The position numbers and the translations under genes are program-made. From contig NZ_CP047385.1 in the NCBI RefSeq assembly GCF_000807775.2, positions 4,216,001 to 4,280,000 of the forward strand: a DNA stretch of 64,000 bases, in the 5' to 3' direction. This DNA comes from Pandoraea fibrosis. GTDB lineage: Bacteria > Pseudomonadota > Gammaproteobacteria > Burkholderiales > Burkholderiaceae. The notes under the pieces are model-generated. The model was given only the letters and a program-made list of their open reading frames with translations. It had not been told where the DNA came from and did no database searches. How positions within the stretch are numbered: position 1 is the stretch's first letter; each line of letters starts with the position of its first letter. This document shows, piece after piece, positions 12,862 to 22,609 of the stretch.

Positions 12862-13587
12862 TCAAGCCGGTTCCAGCACCCCGTCGCGCAGCCGCAATGC
12901 GCGGTCGCACCGACGAGCCAGATCGATATCGTGCGTCACAATCACAAAGCTGGTCTTCAGCGTTTCGGACAACTCGAGCATCAGCTCGAACACCGTCTCG
13001 GCAGTATGCCCGTCGAGATTGCCGGTCGGCTCGTCGGCCAGCACGCAGGCGGGCTGCGTGACCAATGCCCGCGCCATCGCCACCCGCTGACGCTCGCCCC
13101 CCGACAACTCCGACGGACGATGTTTCATGCGCGGCCCCAGCCCGACACGCTCGAGCATCGCCTGCGCCGTTGCGCGCGCCTGCTCCGTCGGCAGACGGCG
13201 AATACGCAGCGGCATCGCCACGTTATCGAGCGCCGAGAATTCGGCCAACAGATGGTGAAACTGATAGACGAAGCCCAGCGACTGATTACGTTGCGCCGTC
13301 TTGTCGCGCTCTTTGAGCGACGAGAACGGCTTGCCCAGCAGCGACACCTCACCGCGCGACGGATCGTCGAGCCCGCCAAGCACGTGCAGCAGTGTGCTCT
13401 TGCCCGACCCCGACGCGCCCACGATCGCCACCTTCTCACCAGGCATAACCTCGAGACTCGCGCCGCTCAGCACCGTTACATTCAATTGGCCTTGCCGGAA
13501 CGTCTTGTGCAGATCGCGCGCGCGCAGCACCGGGCCGTCGTAGGCGAGGTTCGGCACGGGGGCCAGGGATTGGTTAGCGTCACTCAT
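12862..13587 (-). CDS. lolD: lipoprotein-releasing system ATP-binding protein LolD
   Basis: A 241-residue ABC ATPase powering release of lipoproteins from the inner membrane to LolA. Walker A is GASGSGKS, the signature is LSGGERQR, and Walker B is [11 protein letters not shown], the MacB/LolD-type wording. The Q-loop region [21 protein letters not shown] is typical of LolD. The ATG at 13587 overlaps the end of lolC by 8 bp, so translation is probably coupled. A terminator follows at 12779-12808. Confidence 0.96.
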   Translation of the reverse strand: MSDANQSLAPVPNLAYDGPVLRARDLHKTFRQGQLNVTVLSGASLEVMPGEKVAIVGASGSGKSTLLHVLGGLDDPSRGEVSLLGKPFSSLKERDKTAQRNQSLGFVYQFHHLLAEFSALDNVAMPLRIRRLPTEQARATAQAMLERVGLGPRMKHRPSELSGGERQRVAMARALVTQPACVLADEPTGNLDGHTAETVFELMLELSETLKTSFVIVTHDIDLARRCDRALRLRDGVLEPA

Positions 13588-14833
13588 AGCGCAGGGCCTC
13601 CGCCGGCTTGACGCGCGAGGCACGCCAACTCGGGTAAATCGTCGCCAGCGCCGAGAGAATGAAGGAAATCACCCCGATGCGGATCACGTCCGACGATTGC
13701 AGATCCGAAGGCAATTCGGAAATGAAATAAATGTCTTGCGGCAGGAAGTGAATGCCAAGCAAGCGCTCGATGAACGGCACGATGGTGCCGATATTAACTG
13801 ACACCAGACAACCCAACGCCACCCCGAGCAACGCCCCGGCGAAGCCGATGGTCACGCCCTGCACGATGAAGATCTTCATGATCGAGCCGGGCTGTGCACC
13901 GAGCGTGCGCAGAATGGCAATGTCCGCATACTTGTCGGTCACCGTCATCACGAGCGACGACACCAGATTGAAGGCCGCCACGGCAATGATGAGCGTCAGG
14001 ATGATGAACATCATGCGCTTTTCGGTCTGCACGGCGATGAACCAGTTCTTGTTTTGCTGCGTCCAGTCGCGCACCCACATGTTGCCGGTCAGCGTTTTCG
14101 CCAACTCGCGTGCCACCAGCGGCGCCTGCTCCATGTCCTGAATTTTCAGACGCACGCCCGTCGGACCATCGAGACGGAACAATGTCTCGGCATCGTGCAG
14201 GTCGATGAGTGCCAGCGAACTGTCGTATTCATAGTGCCCCGCCGTGAAGATCGCCACCACGGTGAATTGCTTCACGCGCGGCAGCACCCCGGCAGGCGTG
14301 ATCGTTCCCTGCGGCGCCACGAGCGTAATCTTGTCGCCGATCGTCACCCCCAGCGCGCGCGCCAGCTCGCGCCCGAGCACGATACCGAAGCTGCCCGGCG
14401 TCAGATTGGCCAGCGAGCCCTGCGTGATCTGCTTGCCGAGATCGGACACCTTGGCCTCTTCGCTGGGAACAATGCCGCGCAGCACCACGCCACGCACGTT
14501 GTCCTCGCGCGTCAGCATGGCCTGCTCGCCCACGTAGGGGGCGGCGGCAATCACGTTCTTGTTCTGAAGTGCTTCGGCGGCGGTGCGCTGCCAGTCGGGC
14601 AGGTTGCCATCGACCGCGAAGACTTCAATGTGCGCCAGCACGGAGAGCATGCGGTCCCGAACTTCCTTCTGAAAGCCGTTCATCACCGAGAGCACCACAA
14701 TGAGCGCCGCCACGCCCAGCGCAATGCCGGCCATGGAGATGAAGGAAATGAAGGAAATGAAACCGTTGCCGGATGATCGCTTGCCGGTGCGCGTATAGCG
14801 CCAGCCGATCTGCCATTCGTATGGGAATTTCAA
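13580..14833 (-). CDS. lolC: lipoprotein-releasing system transmembrane protein LolC/E
   Basis: A 417-residue inner-membrane permease with four predicted helices: one near the N-terminus ([19 protein letters not shown]) and three in the C-terminal FtsX-like domain, with a large periplasmic loop between them (about residues 50-270). Only one permease gene is present, suggesting a single LolC/E-type (LolF-like) dimer rather than separate LolC and LolE; I cannot exclude a second copy elsewhere. The triplet FISFISFIS near residue 26 is encoded by a 9-bp tandem repeat but agrees with family length. Confidence 0.95.
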   Translation of the reverse strand: MKFPYEWQIGWRYTRTGKRSSGNGFISFISFISMAGIALGVAALIVVLSVMNGFQKEVRDRMLSVLAHIEVFAVDGNLPDWQRTAAEALQNKNVIAAAPYVGEQAMLTREDNVRGVVLRGIVPSEEAKVSDLGKQITQGSLANLTPGSFGIVLGRELARALGVTIGDKITLVAPQGTITPAGVLPRVKQFTVVAIFTAGHYEYDSSLALIDLHDAETLFRLDGPTGVRLKIQDMEQAPLVARELAKTLTGNMWVRDWTQQNKNWFIAVQTEKRMMFIILTLIIAVAAFNLVSSLVMTVTDKYADIAILRTLGAQPGSIMKIFIVQGVTIGFAGALLGVALGCLVSVNIGTIVPFIERLLGIHFLPQDIYFISELPSDLQSSDVIRIGVISFILSALATIYPSWRASRVKPAEALRYE

Positions 14834-15004
14834 ACGGATTCCTGATTCTTGATAAGGATCGATCGGAGCGTACCGGCGCCGGTCTGCACCGGCGCCCGAG
14901 CCCCGCGCCCGGCCCCTGCCTGGCGCGTAGGACGGTACGTTCCGTACCTGACGTCAGGGTCACCCAACTGCCAGCGCGAAGTTTGCCATACAATTCGCCT
15001 CGAC

Positions 15005-16084
15005 ATGGATACACCTGCCCTGCACTTTCTCTTGCCGTTCGCGCTGCCCGCGTCGGCCCATTTGCCCGCATTGCTGGCCGGATTGGAGTTGCCCGCGCTC
15101 GAAAAGTTGCTCGCGCGCGGCGTCCAGTCGGCGCAGGACGTGCCGGAAGACCCGTTTGTCCCCACGCTGCCGCATGAGCGCTGGCTGGCCGACGCCTTTG
15201 GCCTGCCGGGCGTGCCCGCGCGCGCGCCGCTGGCGCCGTTCATGCTGCTCGAGGACAGCGGCTCGCTGGACACCCGCTTCTGGTACTGCGCACAGCCCGC
15301 GCACATCCACATCGCCACCGATCATCTGGTACTGACGGACCCGGCCGAGCTTGACCTGAGCACCGAGGAATCGGCTGCGCTCTTCGCCACCGCGCACGCA
15401 CTGTTCGCCGAAGAAGGCGCCGAGTTGATCGCCCCGCGTGCCGATCGCTGGTATCTGAGTGCGCCAGCGCTGGGCGACCTGCTGACGGCGTCGCCCACGC
15501 GCGCCGCTGGCCGGAATGTCGATATCTGGCTACCGCAGGGCAAGGCCGAACTGACGTGGCGCAAGTGGCAAAACGAAGTCCAGATGGCCTGGTACGACCA
15601 CCCCGCCAATCAGGCCCGCGAAGCGCGCCGCCTGCCGCCGGTCAACGCCATCTGGCTGTATGCCGGCGGCCAGCGCATCGCTGCCCCACGTCTGAACCGG
15701 CCGTGCGTGACGATTCTGGCCGACGATCCCGCCACGCGCGGGTTGGCGACTCACCTGCAAATCGCCCTGCACGGCACACAAGCCGGTCTGGCCGCAGCAG
15801 ACGGCCGCACGGTCGTCCAGATCGACACCCTCAAGTCGCATTTCCTCATGGAAGACTGGGCGCGTTGGCGCGACGCCCTCGTCGAGATCGACCGCCATTG
15901 GCTGGCCCCTGCGCTGGAGCGCGTGACCAAAGGCCAGGCGCGCGAAGTTGCACTCACCTTGTGCGGGGACAGCCACAGCGTGACGATCCGCTCACGCAGT
16001 GGCGACCTGCGCAAATTCTGGCGCCGCCAGTCGCTTGCCACCCGCATGGTGCCGCTCGCACGGCTTGGCGAGGAAGTCGCATGA
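15005..16084 (+). CDS. RpfE-like conserved protein upstream of recJ
   Basis: A 359-residue protein resembling the COG4255/RpfE-type family often annotated as a regulatory protein or as a putative phosphoglycerate mutase in Burkholderiales and Xanthomonas. The family-typical segment DTRFWYCAQPAHIHIATD is present near residue 91. No catalytic motif convincing for a phosphoglycerate mutase is visible to me. The start is the ATG at 15005 (MDTPALHFLLPF). Its stop overlaps the recJ start (ATGA), so the two are translationally coupled. It is divergent from lolC. The molecular function is unknown. Confidence 0.8.
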   Translation: MDTPALHFLLPFALPASAHLPALLAGLELPALEKLLARGVQSAQDVPEDPFVPTLPHERWLADAFGLPGVPARAPLAPFMLLEDSGSLDTRFWYCAQPAHIHIATDHLVLTDPAELDLSTEESAALFATAHALFAEEGAELIAPRADRWYLSAPALGDLLTASPTRAAGRNVDIWLPQGKAELTWRKWQNEVQMAWYDHPANQAREARRLPPVNAIWLYAGGQRIAAPRLNRPCVTILADDPATRGLATHLQIALHGTQAGLAAADGRTVVQIDTLKSHFLMEDWARWRDALVEIDRHWLAPALERVTKGQAREVALTLCGDSHSVTIRSRSGDLRKFWRRQSLATRMVPLARLGEEVA

Positions 16085-17778
16085 CCGACATCGTGACCCG
16101 ACATGTCAACGACGCGACGGCCGACGCGCTCTCGCGCGACGGCGTGCACCCGGTGCTCGCCCGTCTGTTCGCCTCGCGGGGCGTGGCCGAGCGCGCAGAA
16201 ACCGAAACCGCCCTCGCCCGTCTGATTCCGCCCACCCAACTCAAAGGGGCGCACGACGCCGCCGTCTTTCTCGCCGACGCCATCGCCGCCGGCAAACGCA
16301 TGCTCGTGGTGGCCGACTACGATTGCGACGGCGCCACCGCGTGTGCCGTGGCCGTGCGCGGTTTGCGCATGTTCGGCGCCAAGGTCGAGTATCTGGTGCC
16401 GAACCGTTTCGAATATGGCTATGGCCTGACGCCGGAAATCGTGGCACTGGCCGCCCAAGGCAAGCAGGGGCCGCCCGACGTGTTGATTACGGTCGACAAC
16501 GGTATCGCCAGTCTGGACGGCGTGGCTGCCGCACAAGCGCTCGGCATCGAAGTCGTAGTGACGGATCACCACTTGCCGGGTAACGAATTGCCCAACGCGC
16601 GTTGCATCGTCAATCCGAACCAGCCCGGCTGCGAATTCCCAAGCAAGAACCTGGCAGGTGTCGGCGTGATGTTCTACGTTCTGCTCGCCCTTCGCGCCGA
16701 ATTGCGGACACGCGGCGCGTTCGACACGCGCGAACAGCCACGTCTCGACGCACTGCTCGATCTGGTCGCGCTGGGCACGGTGGCAGACGTCGTCAAGCTC
16801 GACGCCAACAACCGCATTCTGGTCGCGCAAGGACTGTCGCGGATGCGCGCGGGTCGCATGCATCCGGGTATCAACGCGCTCTTTCGCGCCGCTGCCCGTA
16901 ACGCCCGGCAAGCCGGCAGCTTCGATCTGGGCTTTGGTCTGGGGCCGCGTCTGAACGCCGCCGGACGTCTCGCCGACATGTCGCTCGGCATCGAATGCCT
17001 GCTCACGGATGACGACGGGCGCGCGTGGACCCTCGCGCAAGAACTCGATGCGATGAATCGCGAGCGCCGCGAAATCGAGGCCGGGATGCAACAGGAAGCG
17101 CTGGCCGATCTGGCACGCTTCGACCCTCGCGCCGCCACGACGCTCTGCGCATTCAATGAGACGTGGCATCAGGGCGTGATCGGAATCGTGGCCGCGCGCC
17201 TCAAGGAGAAGTTTTATCGTCCGACCATCGTGTTCGCCCCCGGCGACGATGGTCAGATCAAAGGCTCCGGCCGCTCGATCCCGGGTTTCCACCTGCGCGA
17301 CGCCCTCGACCTCGTCACCAAACGCGAACCGGGTCTGATCGCCAAGTTCGGCGGTCACGCGATGGCGGCGGGCCTCACGATTGCCGCCGACGCCCTGCCG
17401 CGCTTTCAGGCGGCATTCGAAGCGGTCGGACAAGCGTGGCTCGACGAGAAGGCCCTGTCGCGCGTGATCGAAACCGATGGCGATATCGGCGACGAATGTT
17501 TTGTGCCGCCGTTCGTCGCCCTGCTCGATGCGCAGGTATGGGGACAGGGATTCCCGCCGCCGGTGTTCTCGGGCGAGTTCGACGTGCTCTCGCAAGCCAT
17601 CCTCAAGGACAAGCATCTGAAGCTGCAACTCGGTCGTGGACGTATGCGCTTCAATGCCATCTGGTTCAATCACGCCGACACGCTGCCAAGCCGCGCGCGG
17701 TTCGCGTATCGATTGGCGGCGGACACCTTCAATGGCGTGTCACGCGTGCAGATGATCGTGGAACACGCGCAGGCCTGA
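16081..17778 (+). CDS. recJ: single-stranded-DNA-specific exonuclease RecJ
   Basis: A 565-residue 5'-3' single-strand DNA exonuclease of RecFOR recombination and mismatch repair. DHH-superfamily motifs are clear: DYDCDG near residue 80, VDNG near 139, TDHH near 161, then the DHHA1 domain with SGRSIPGFHLRDAL and GGHAMAAG, followed by the C-terminal OB-fold region. Length and ends are normal. Its ATG overlaps the stop of the RpfE-like gene, which sets the start. It is convergent with a LysR gene 92 bp away. Confidence 0.97.
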   Translation: MTDIVTRHVNDATADALSRDGVHPVLARLFASRGVAERAETETALARLIPPTQLKGAHDAAVFLADAIAAGKRMLVVADYDCDGATACAVAVRGLRMFGAKVEYLVPNRFEYGYGLTPEIVALAAQGKQGPPDVLITVDNGIASLDGVAAAQALGIEVVVTDHHLPGNELPNARCIVNPNQPGCEFPSKNLAGVGVMFYVLLALRAELRTRGAFDTREQPRLDALLDLVALGTVADVVKLDANNRILVAQGLSRMRAGRMHPGINALFRAAARNARQAGSFDLGFGLGPRLNAAGRLADMSLGIECLLTDDDGRAWTLAQELDAMNRERREIEAGMQQEALADLARFDPRAATTLCAFNETWHQGVIGIVAARLKEKFYRPTIVFAPGDDGQIKGSGRSIPGFHLRDALDLVTKREPGLIAKFGGHAMAAGLTIAADALPRFQAAFEAVGQAWLDEKALSRVIETDGDIGDECFVPPFVALLDAQVWGQGFPPPVFSGEFDVLSQAILKDKHLKLQLGRGRMRFNAIWFNHADTLPSRARFAYRLAADTFNGVSRVQMIVEHAQA

Positions 17779-17870
17779 TACGCCACGCACAGCGACGGTG
17801 TCCACGCCGTATCGGCCAGGCACCGTCGCATTGTCCGCGACATCGGACATGCCGACGTTGGGCGAGACAA

Positions 17871-18767
17871 TTACGTGGGCTGCGCTTCGGCGACGTACTC
17901 GTGCATCACCCGCAGGAAGGCTTCGCGCGCAGGATGCACATCGACGCCGCGATGGCGAACGAAGAAGTTCGGTACGGCCGCCAGGTCCTCCATCGCGTGA
18001 CCCACGATATTCGCCTCTTGCCGGTACCGTTGATAGATGCCGCGCGGCACAAGCGAATAACCGACGCCTGCGCCGACGCACGCCACGATGGTCGCGTAGC
18101 TGCCATAGCTCAGAATGCGCCCCGGCGTGACGGCGTTCGCCGCCAGCCATTGCTCCATCGTGGCGCGATACGGGCAGCCCGGTGGCCACATCAGCAGCGT
18201 GGCCCCTGACAGATCCGAGGCTTCGCGCACCTGCCCCGCCCTCGCCGGGGCCACCAGCACGATCGGCTCGCGATAGACCTCGTCCGACACGACAACTGTC
18301 TGCGCCTGCGCTTCAAGACACGCCGTCCCCGCAATCAGCGCCGCGTCTACGCGACCGTGCTGGATCTCGTCGAGCAGGTTGAGCGACGTGTCCGTCACCA
18401 GATTCAGACGCACTTTCGGGTACGCCGCGTGAAACCGCGCCAGCACCGCCGGCAAGCGCGACGTGGCCGACGACTCGATCGCCCCCAGCGAAAAGTCGCC
18501 AGACGGCTCGCTTGCCGGATTGAGCGCCGCGCTGGCTTCTCGCGAGAGCGCCAGAATCCGGTCGGCGTAGCCGAGCAGCGTGCGTCCGCTGGGCGTGAGT
18601 TGCAGGCGCCGCCCCTGCCGGTGAAAGAGCTTCACCCCCACCGTGTGCTCGAGCGCCCGGATGCGGGCCGTCACGTTCGACTGGACGCAGTGCAGCGCTT
18701 CGGCCGCGCCAAGCACGCTGCCCTCGTCGACGATGGCCTTGAAGGTCTGAAGTTGCAGAAAGTCCAT
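17871..18767 (-). CDS. LysR family transcriptional regulator
   Basis: A 298-residue LysR regulator. An N-terminal winged helix-turn-helix (FKAIVDEGSVLGAAEALHCVQSNVTARIRALE, residues about 8-40) is followed by a PBP2-type effector domain. The wording of the HTH (residues AAEALHCVQSNVTARI) resembles the PtrR group of putrescine regulators, but the effector is not determinable. The start at 18767 gives MDFLQLQTFK; the longer open frame upstream lacks family support. It is divergent from a small DUF1127-like gene, with two dyad elements in the shared region, so autoregulation and control of the small gene are likely. Confidence 0.92.
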   Translation of the reverse strand: MDFLQLQTFKAIVDEGSVLGAAEALHCVQSNVTARIRALEHTVGVKLFHRQGRRLQLTPSGRTLLGYADRILALSREASAALNPASEPSGDFSLGAIESSATSRLPAVLARFHAAYPKVRLNLVTDTSLNLLDEIQHGRVDAALIAGTACLEAQAQTVVVSDEVYREPIVLVAPARAGQVREASDLSGATLLMWPPGCPYRATMEQWLAANAVTPGRILSYGSYATIVACVGAGVGYSLVPRGIYQRYRQEANIVGHAMEDLAAVPNFFVRHRGVDVHPAREAFLRVMHEYVAEAQPT

Positions 18768-18871
18768 GAGCGTCTCCCGGGGCGGGTCGCGGATCCCAGA
18801 TATCGGATCGCAGGAAGGAAAATTCGAATCGGGCAATGACTCGGGGAATGTTAAGCGACGAGCGGCAACAC

Positions 18872-18920
18872 TTCAATAATAGTGAACAGAATGGCCTCAA
18901 CATTTCACTTTTTTAGTGCA
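18872..18920. promoter_or_regulatory. paired LysR-type dyads between lysR and the DUF1127-like gene
   Basis: TTCAATAATAGTGAA (18872-18886) is a 15-bp interrupted palindrome that fits the LysR T-N11-A box. A second dyad, CACT-TTTTT-AGTG (18906-18918), has its centre 33 bp away, about three helical turns. This spacing resembles the recognition and activation sites of LysR regulators. The assignment is by pattern only. Confidence 0.5.
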
Positions 18921-19017
18921 ACGGAAAGACATAAGCTTCGGGTTATCCCTAGTGCGACGTCTGCCATGGCATCCCGCCTCCGGCCAGTTCGCCGCCACTC
19001 CCGAAGGAAGTCACATC

Positions 19018-19239
19018 ATGTTCCGCCCTCTGTCCGCCGCAGCCCACCTCCCTACCCGCGCCCCGGTGGTTGCCGCGCCGGTCACGCCGCTTGGCCTGTT
19101 CTTCCGCGCCATGGATCAATGGCGCCGGCATTACGAGCAGACGCTCCAGACGGAAGCCCTGGCGTCGTTCGACGACACCTCGCTCGCCGATGCCGGTTAC
19201 ACCCGTGACGCCTTCGGCCTGCGTCACGTTGCACGCTGA
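19018..19239 (+). CDS. small DUF1127-like protein
   Basis: A 73-residue protein. The C-terminal half (QWRRHYEQTLQTEALASFDD) followed by TSLADAGYTRDAFG resembles the YjiS/DUF1127 pattern of basic residues, then LxxLDDxxLxDIGLxR. Small DUF1127 proteins have been linked to RNA binding and to phosphate or carbon metabolism in alphaproteobacteria. The N-terminal half has a short hydrophobic part, without a clear signal peptide. The start at 19018 is preceded by a strong ribosome site (GAAGGAAG). It is divergent from the LysR gene and probably its target. The match is weak and the function unknown. Confidence 0.65.
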   Translation: MFRPLSAAAHLPTRAPVVAAPVTPLGLFFRAMDQWRRHYEQTLQTEALASFDDTSLADAGYTRDAFGLRHVAR

Positions 19240-19320
19240 TCGATCCCTGAAATGTAGGGGGAATGGGGGCTTCGCTGCGCTATAATTGCGGTTTTCCCGA
19301 ATTCGCAACCGTCATAGCTC

Positions 19321-20425
19321 ATGGAAGCCGAACGCCTCAACGCACTTGAATCTCTCCTCGCCGATCTGCGCACCCGCGTCGGCGAGCTCAGGGGGTATCT
19401 TTGACTTCGATGTCAAACAAGCTCGCCTGATCGAAGTCAACAAAGAACTCGAAGACCCCAACATCTGGAACGATTCCAAGCGTGCTCAGGCATTGGGCAA
19501 GGAAAAGAAGGCGCTCGATAGCATCGTCACCAATCTGACCGAACTCGACGCCGGCATTTCCGATACGCAGGAACTGTTCGAAATGTCCCGCGACGAGGGC
19601 GACGAAGACTCGCTGGTGGCGCTCGAAAGCGACACGCAAGGTCTCGCCGCGCGCGTGGGCGAGATGGAGTTCCGCCGGATGTTCAACAACCCGGCCGACC
19701 CGAACAACTGCTTCATCGACATTCAGGCCGGCGCCGGCGGCACCGAGGCCAACGACTGGGCCGGCATGCTGCTGCGCCAATACCTGCGCTATTGCGAACG
19801 CAAGGGCTTCAAGGCTGAAGTGCTCGAAGTGTCGGACGGCGACGTTGCCGGCATCAAGAGCGCGTCGCTGAAAGTCACCGGCGACTACGCCTATGGCTAT
19901 CTGCGCACGGAAACCGGCGTGCATCGTCTGGTGCGCAAGTCGCCGTTCGACTCGTCGGGTGGTCGTCACACGTCGTTCGCCAGCCTGTTCGTCTACCCGG
20001 AAGTGGATGATTCGATCGAGATCGATATCAATCCGGCGGACGTGCGTACCGACACGTATCGCGCCTCCGGGGCAGGCGGTCAGCACATCAACAAGACCGA
20101 CTCCGCCGTGCGTCTCACGCACATCCCGACCGGCATCGTCGTGGCCTGCCAGAACGACCGTTCGCAGCACCGCAACCGAGCCGAAGCCTGGGACATGCTG
20201 CGCTCACGACTGTTCGAGCATGAGATGCGCAAGCGTCGTGCCGAGCAGGACAAGCTCGAGTCGAGCAAGACCGATGTGGGCTGGGGCCATCAGATTCGCT
20301 CGTATGTGCTCGATCAGTCACGCGTCAAGGACCTGCGCACCGGCGTGGAAACCGGCAATACCGGTAAGGTGCTCGACGGTGATCTGGACGACTTCATCTC
20401 AGCGAGCCTCAAGCAGGGAGTGTAA
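19321..20425 (+). CDS. prfB: peptide chain release factor 2, expressed by programmed +1 frameshift
   Basis: Release factor 2 terminates translation at UGA and UAA. The first 27 codons run from the ATG at 19321 to CTT at 19399-19401, then an in-frame TGA stands at 19402-19404. After a +1 shift, decoding resumes at GAC (19403) and continues to 20425, giving 367 residues. The GGQ catalytic motif is present ([16 protein letters not shown]); a tripeptide of the SPF type for UGA/UAA recognition is visible as KSPFDSSG. The N-terminal helical domain is normal. The shift autoregulates RF2: low RF2 leaves the UGA unread and favours frameshifting. Confidence 0.97.
19390..19405 (+). promoter_or_regulatory. 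programmed +1 frameshift site of prfB
   Basis: The 16-nt sequence AGGGGGTATCTTTGAC contains an internal Shine-Dalgarno (AGGGGG), 3 nt of spacing to CTT, the slippery CTT codon, the UGA stop and a following C that weakens termination. As I recall the E. coli prfB site, it is the same over this whole stretch. Confidence 0.97.
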
Positions 20426-20428
20426 GGA

Positions 20429-20908
20429 ATGGCGTTTGTCCGCACGCTAGCCGTGTGGGTGGTGAGCGCGCTGTGCATTCAGCGCGCCGCCGTTGCCGCC
20501 CCGGCCAGCACGCCGGGCGCACCCGGTGCAAATCCCGAGACGGGACCGTACCTGCATGAACTGCTCAAGCGCCCGGACTTCTCGGGCGCTTATGCGCGCA
20601 TCGTCGCGCCGCGCGGGGTTCCCGCGTGGGTGCGTCAGGGCGGTACGTCGACGCCGTCGCAACGCGTGAGCGTCGCCGGCAAGCCGTGGTTGCTGGTGCA
20701 AAGCTGCAAGCCCCACGACTGCCCTAGCGAGTACGTCCACATTTTGTATGAGCCGCGCTCACAGGCGATCGCGGCACTGTTCGTGCGAGACCCGAGTGCG
20801 GCGGCCAACGCCGGACCGCATCAGGATCGCACTGAACTGATCTGGCTGGGCGCGCCCGACGGCTCGCTCAAGAATGCCCTGCTGCACACGCTGCGTTTTA
20901 CCGAATAA
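20429..20908 (+). CDS. Ivy family inhibitor of vertebrate C-type lysozyme
   Basis: A 159-residue secreted protein with a signal peptide ([19 protein letters not shown], cleavage likely near residue 24). The mature part resembles Ivy, the periplasmic inhibitor that blocks C-type lysozyme through a protruding loop. The key motif CKPHDC (compare CKPHNC in E. coli Ivy) is at about residues 91-96, with its two cysteines positioned to form the loop disulfide. It starts 4 bp after prfB and ends 16 bp before lysS, so it sits inside an otherwise housekeeping operon. Confidence 0.85.
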   Translation: MAFVRTLAVWVVSALCIQRAAVAAPASTPGAPGANPETGPYLHELLKRPDFSGAYARIVAPRGVPAWVRQGGTSTPSQRVSVAGKPWLLVQSCKPHDCPSEYVHILYEPRSQAIAALFVRDPSAAANAGPHQDRTELIWLGAPDGSLKNALLHTLRFTE

Positions 20909-20924
20909 CCTCATCGCTCGCATC

Positions 20925-22469
20925 ATGACCGATCAAAAGACTCCGGCCCAAGCGGCCACTCCGGCTGGCGACCTGCCGCAGGACGAAAACAAGCTCATCG
21001 CGGAACGTCGCGAAAAGCTGCAGGCGCTGCGCGCCAACGGCGTGGCGTTCCCCAACGACTTCCGTCCCGAGAATCACGCCGGCGATCTGCACGCGCGCTT
21101 CGAGACCGTGGACAGCGAAACGCTCGAAGCCAACCCCATCCCCGTGTCGGTGGCCGGGCGCATGATGCTCAAGCGTGTGATGGGCAAGGCTGCGTTCGCC
21201 ACGGTGCAGGACGGCAGCGGTCAGATCCAGTTCTTCATCAGCAGCACCGACGTCGGCGGCGAAGCGATGACCGCCTTCAAGGGCTGGGACATTGGCGACA
21301 TCATTGCCGCGACCGGCACGCTGTTCCGCACGCGCACCGGCGAACTGTCGGTCAAGGTGAAGGAGCTGCGCTTGCTCGCCAAGTCGCTGCGTCCGCTGCC
21401 GGACAAGTTCCACGGCCTGTCGGATCAGGAAACGAAGTACCGTCAGCGCTACGTCGACCTGATCACCTCGCCCGAGACACGCAGCACGTTCCGCGCGCGC
21501 GCCAAGGCCATCGCCTCGATCCGCAAGCACATGACGGACGCCGACTTCATGGAAGTCGAAACCCCGATGCTGCACCCGATTCCGGGCGGCGCCGCGGCCA
21601 AGCCGTTCATCACGCACCACAACGCGCTCGACATGCAGATGTATCTGCGTATCGCGCCGGAACTGTATCTGAAGCGCCTGATCGTCGGCGGCTTCGAGCG
21701 AGTGTTCGAGATCAACCGCAATTTCCGCAATGAAGGCGTGTCGCCGCGCCACAATCCGGAATTCACTATGATGGAGTTTTACGCAGCCTATACGGACTAC
21801 CGTTGGCTGATGGACTTCACCGAGGCGCTGATCCGTAATGCCGCCATCGACGCACGCGGCACGGCAACCATCAAATATCAGGACCGCGACCTGGACCTGT
21901 CCAAGCCGTTCCACCGTCTGACGATTGTCGAAGCGATCCGCAAGTACGCGCCGGAATTCACCGACGCGCAACTCGCCGACATCGACTTCGTGCGCAGTGC
22001 GTTGGGCAAGTACGGCGTGAAGGTCGATGCTCCGCAGTTCACGAACGCCGGTCTCGGTGCGCTGCAACTGGCACTCTTCGAAGAGACGGCCGAGAGCCAA
22101 CTGTGGGAGCCGACCTTCATCGTCGACTACCCGGTGGAAGTCTCGCCGCTGGCACGCGCGTCCGACACGTTGCCGGGCATCACCGAACGCTTCGAGTTGT
22201 TCATCACGGGCCGCGAAATCGCCAACGGCTTCTCCGAGTTGAACGACCCGGAAGATCAGGCCAACCGCTTCCAGGCACAGGTCCTGCAAAAGGATGCGGG
22301 CGACGAAGAAGCCATGTACTACGACGCCGATTACATTCGTGCGCTCGAGTACGGCATGCCCCCGACGGGCGGCTGCGGCATCGGCATCGATCGTCTGATC
22401 ATGCTGCTCACCGACAGCCCGAACATTCGCGACGTGCTGCTTTTCCCGCACCTGCGCCGCGAAGACTGA
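20925..22469 (+). CDS. lysS: lysyl-tRNA synthetase (class II)
   Basis: A 514-residue enzyme that charges tRNA-Lys. An N-terminal OB-fold anticodon-binding domain (about residues 70-160) precedes a class II catalytic core. Motif 1 is around [16 protein letters not shown], motif 2 is [21 protein letters not shown], and motif 3 is [15 protein letters not shown]. The start at 20925 gives the usual short disordered N-terminus. It is cotranscribed with prfB, the order prfB-lysS being common in proteobacteria, and a terminator follows. Confidence 0.98.
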   Translation: MTDQKTPAQAATPAGDLPQDENKLIAERREKLQALRANGVAFPNDFRPENHAGDLHARFETVDSETLEANPIPVSVAGRMMLKRVMGKAAFATVQDGSGQIQFFISSTDVGGEAMTAFKGWDIGDIIAATGTLFRTRTGELSVKVKELRLLAKSLRPLPDKFHGLSDQETKYRQRYVDLITSPETRSTFRARAKAIASIRKHMTDADFMEVETPMLHPIPGGAAAKPFITHHNALDMQMYLRIAPELYLKRLIVGGFERVFEINRNFRNEGVSPRHNPEFTMMEFYAAYTDYRWLMDFTEALIRNAAIDARGTATIKYQDRDLDLSKPFHRLTIVEAIRKYAPEFTDAQLADIDFVRSALGKYGVKVDAPQFTNAGLGALQLALFEETAESQLWEPTFIVDYPVEVSPLARASDTLPGITERFELFITGREIANGFSELNDPEDQANRFQAQVLQKDAGDEEAMYYDADYIRALEYGMPPTGGCGIGIDRLIMLLTDSPNIRDVLLFPHLRRED

Positions 22470-22525
22470 TCGTCGGGCGAGCGGCAAGCCCCCTCGCCGC
22501 TCGCCCTTGCGCTACCCGCGCAGCA

Positions 22526-22564
22526 AAATGCCGCAGCCCTCGTCAGGGTGCTGCGGCATTTTTT
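22526..22564 (+). terminator. intrinsic terminator after lysS
   Basis: AAATGCCGCAGC (22526-22537) pairs with GCTGCGGCATTT (22550-22561), followed by further Ts to 22564. It ends the prfB-lysS transcript. Confidence 0.9.
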
Positions 22565-22609
22565 CGTCCCCCGGCCGGCGCTCAACCGAGGAAGAGACCT
22601 TTGAGACGA

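Noticed and set aside
14736..14762. Three 9-bp tandem copies in lolC encoding FIS-FIS-FIS, as a possible phase-variable repeat
   Set aside because: The unit is a multiple of three, and related LolC proteins have a segment of the same length there (FIS-FIS-LVS type), so it is not an expansion and would not switch the frame.
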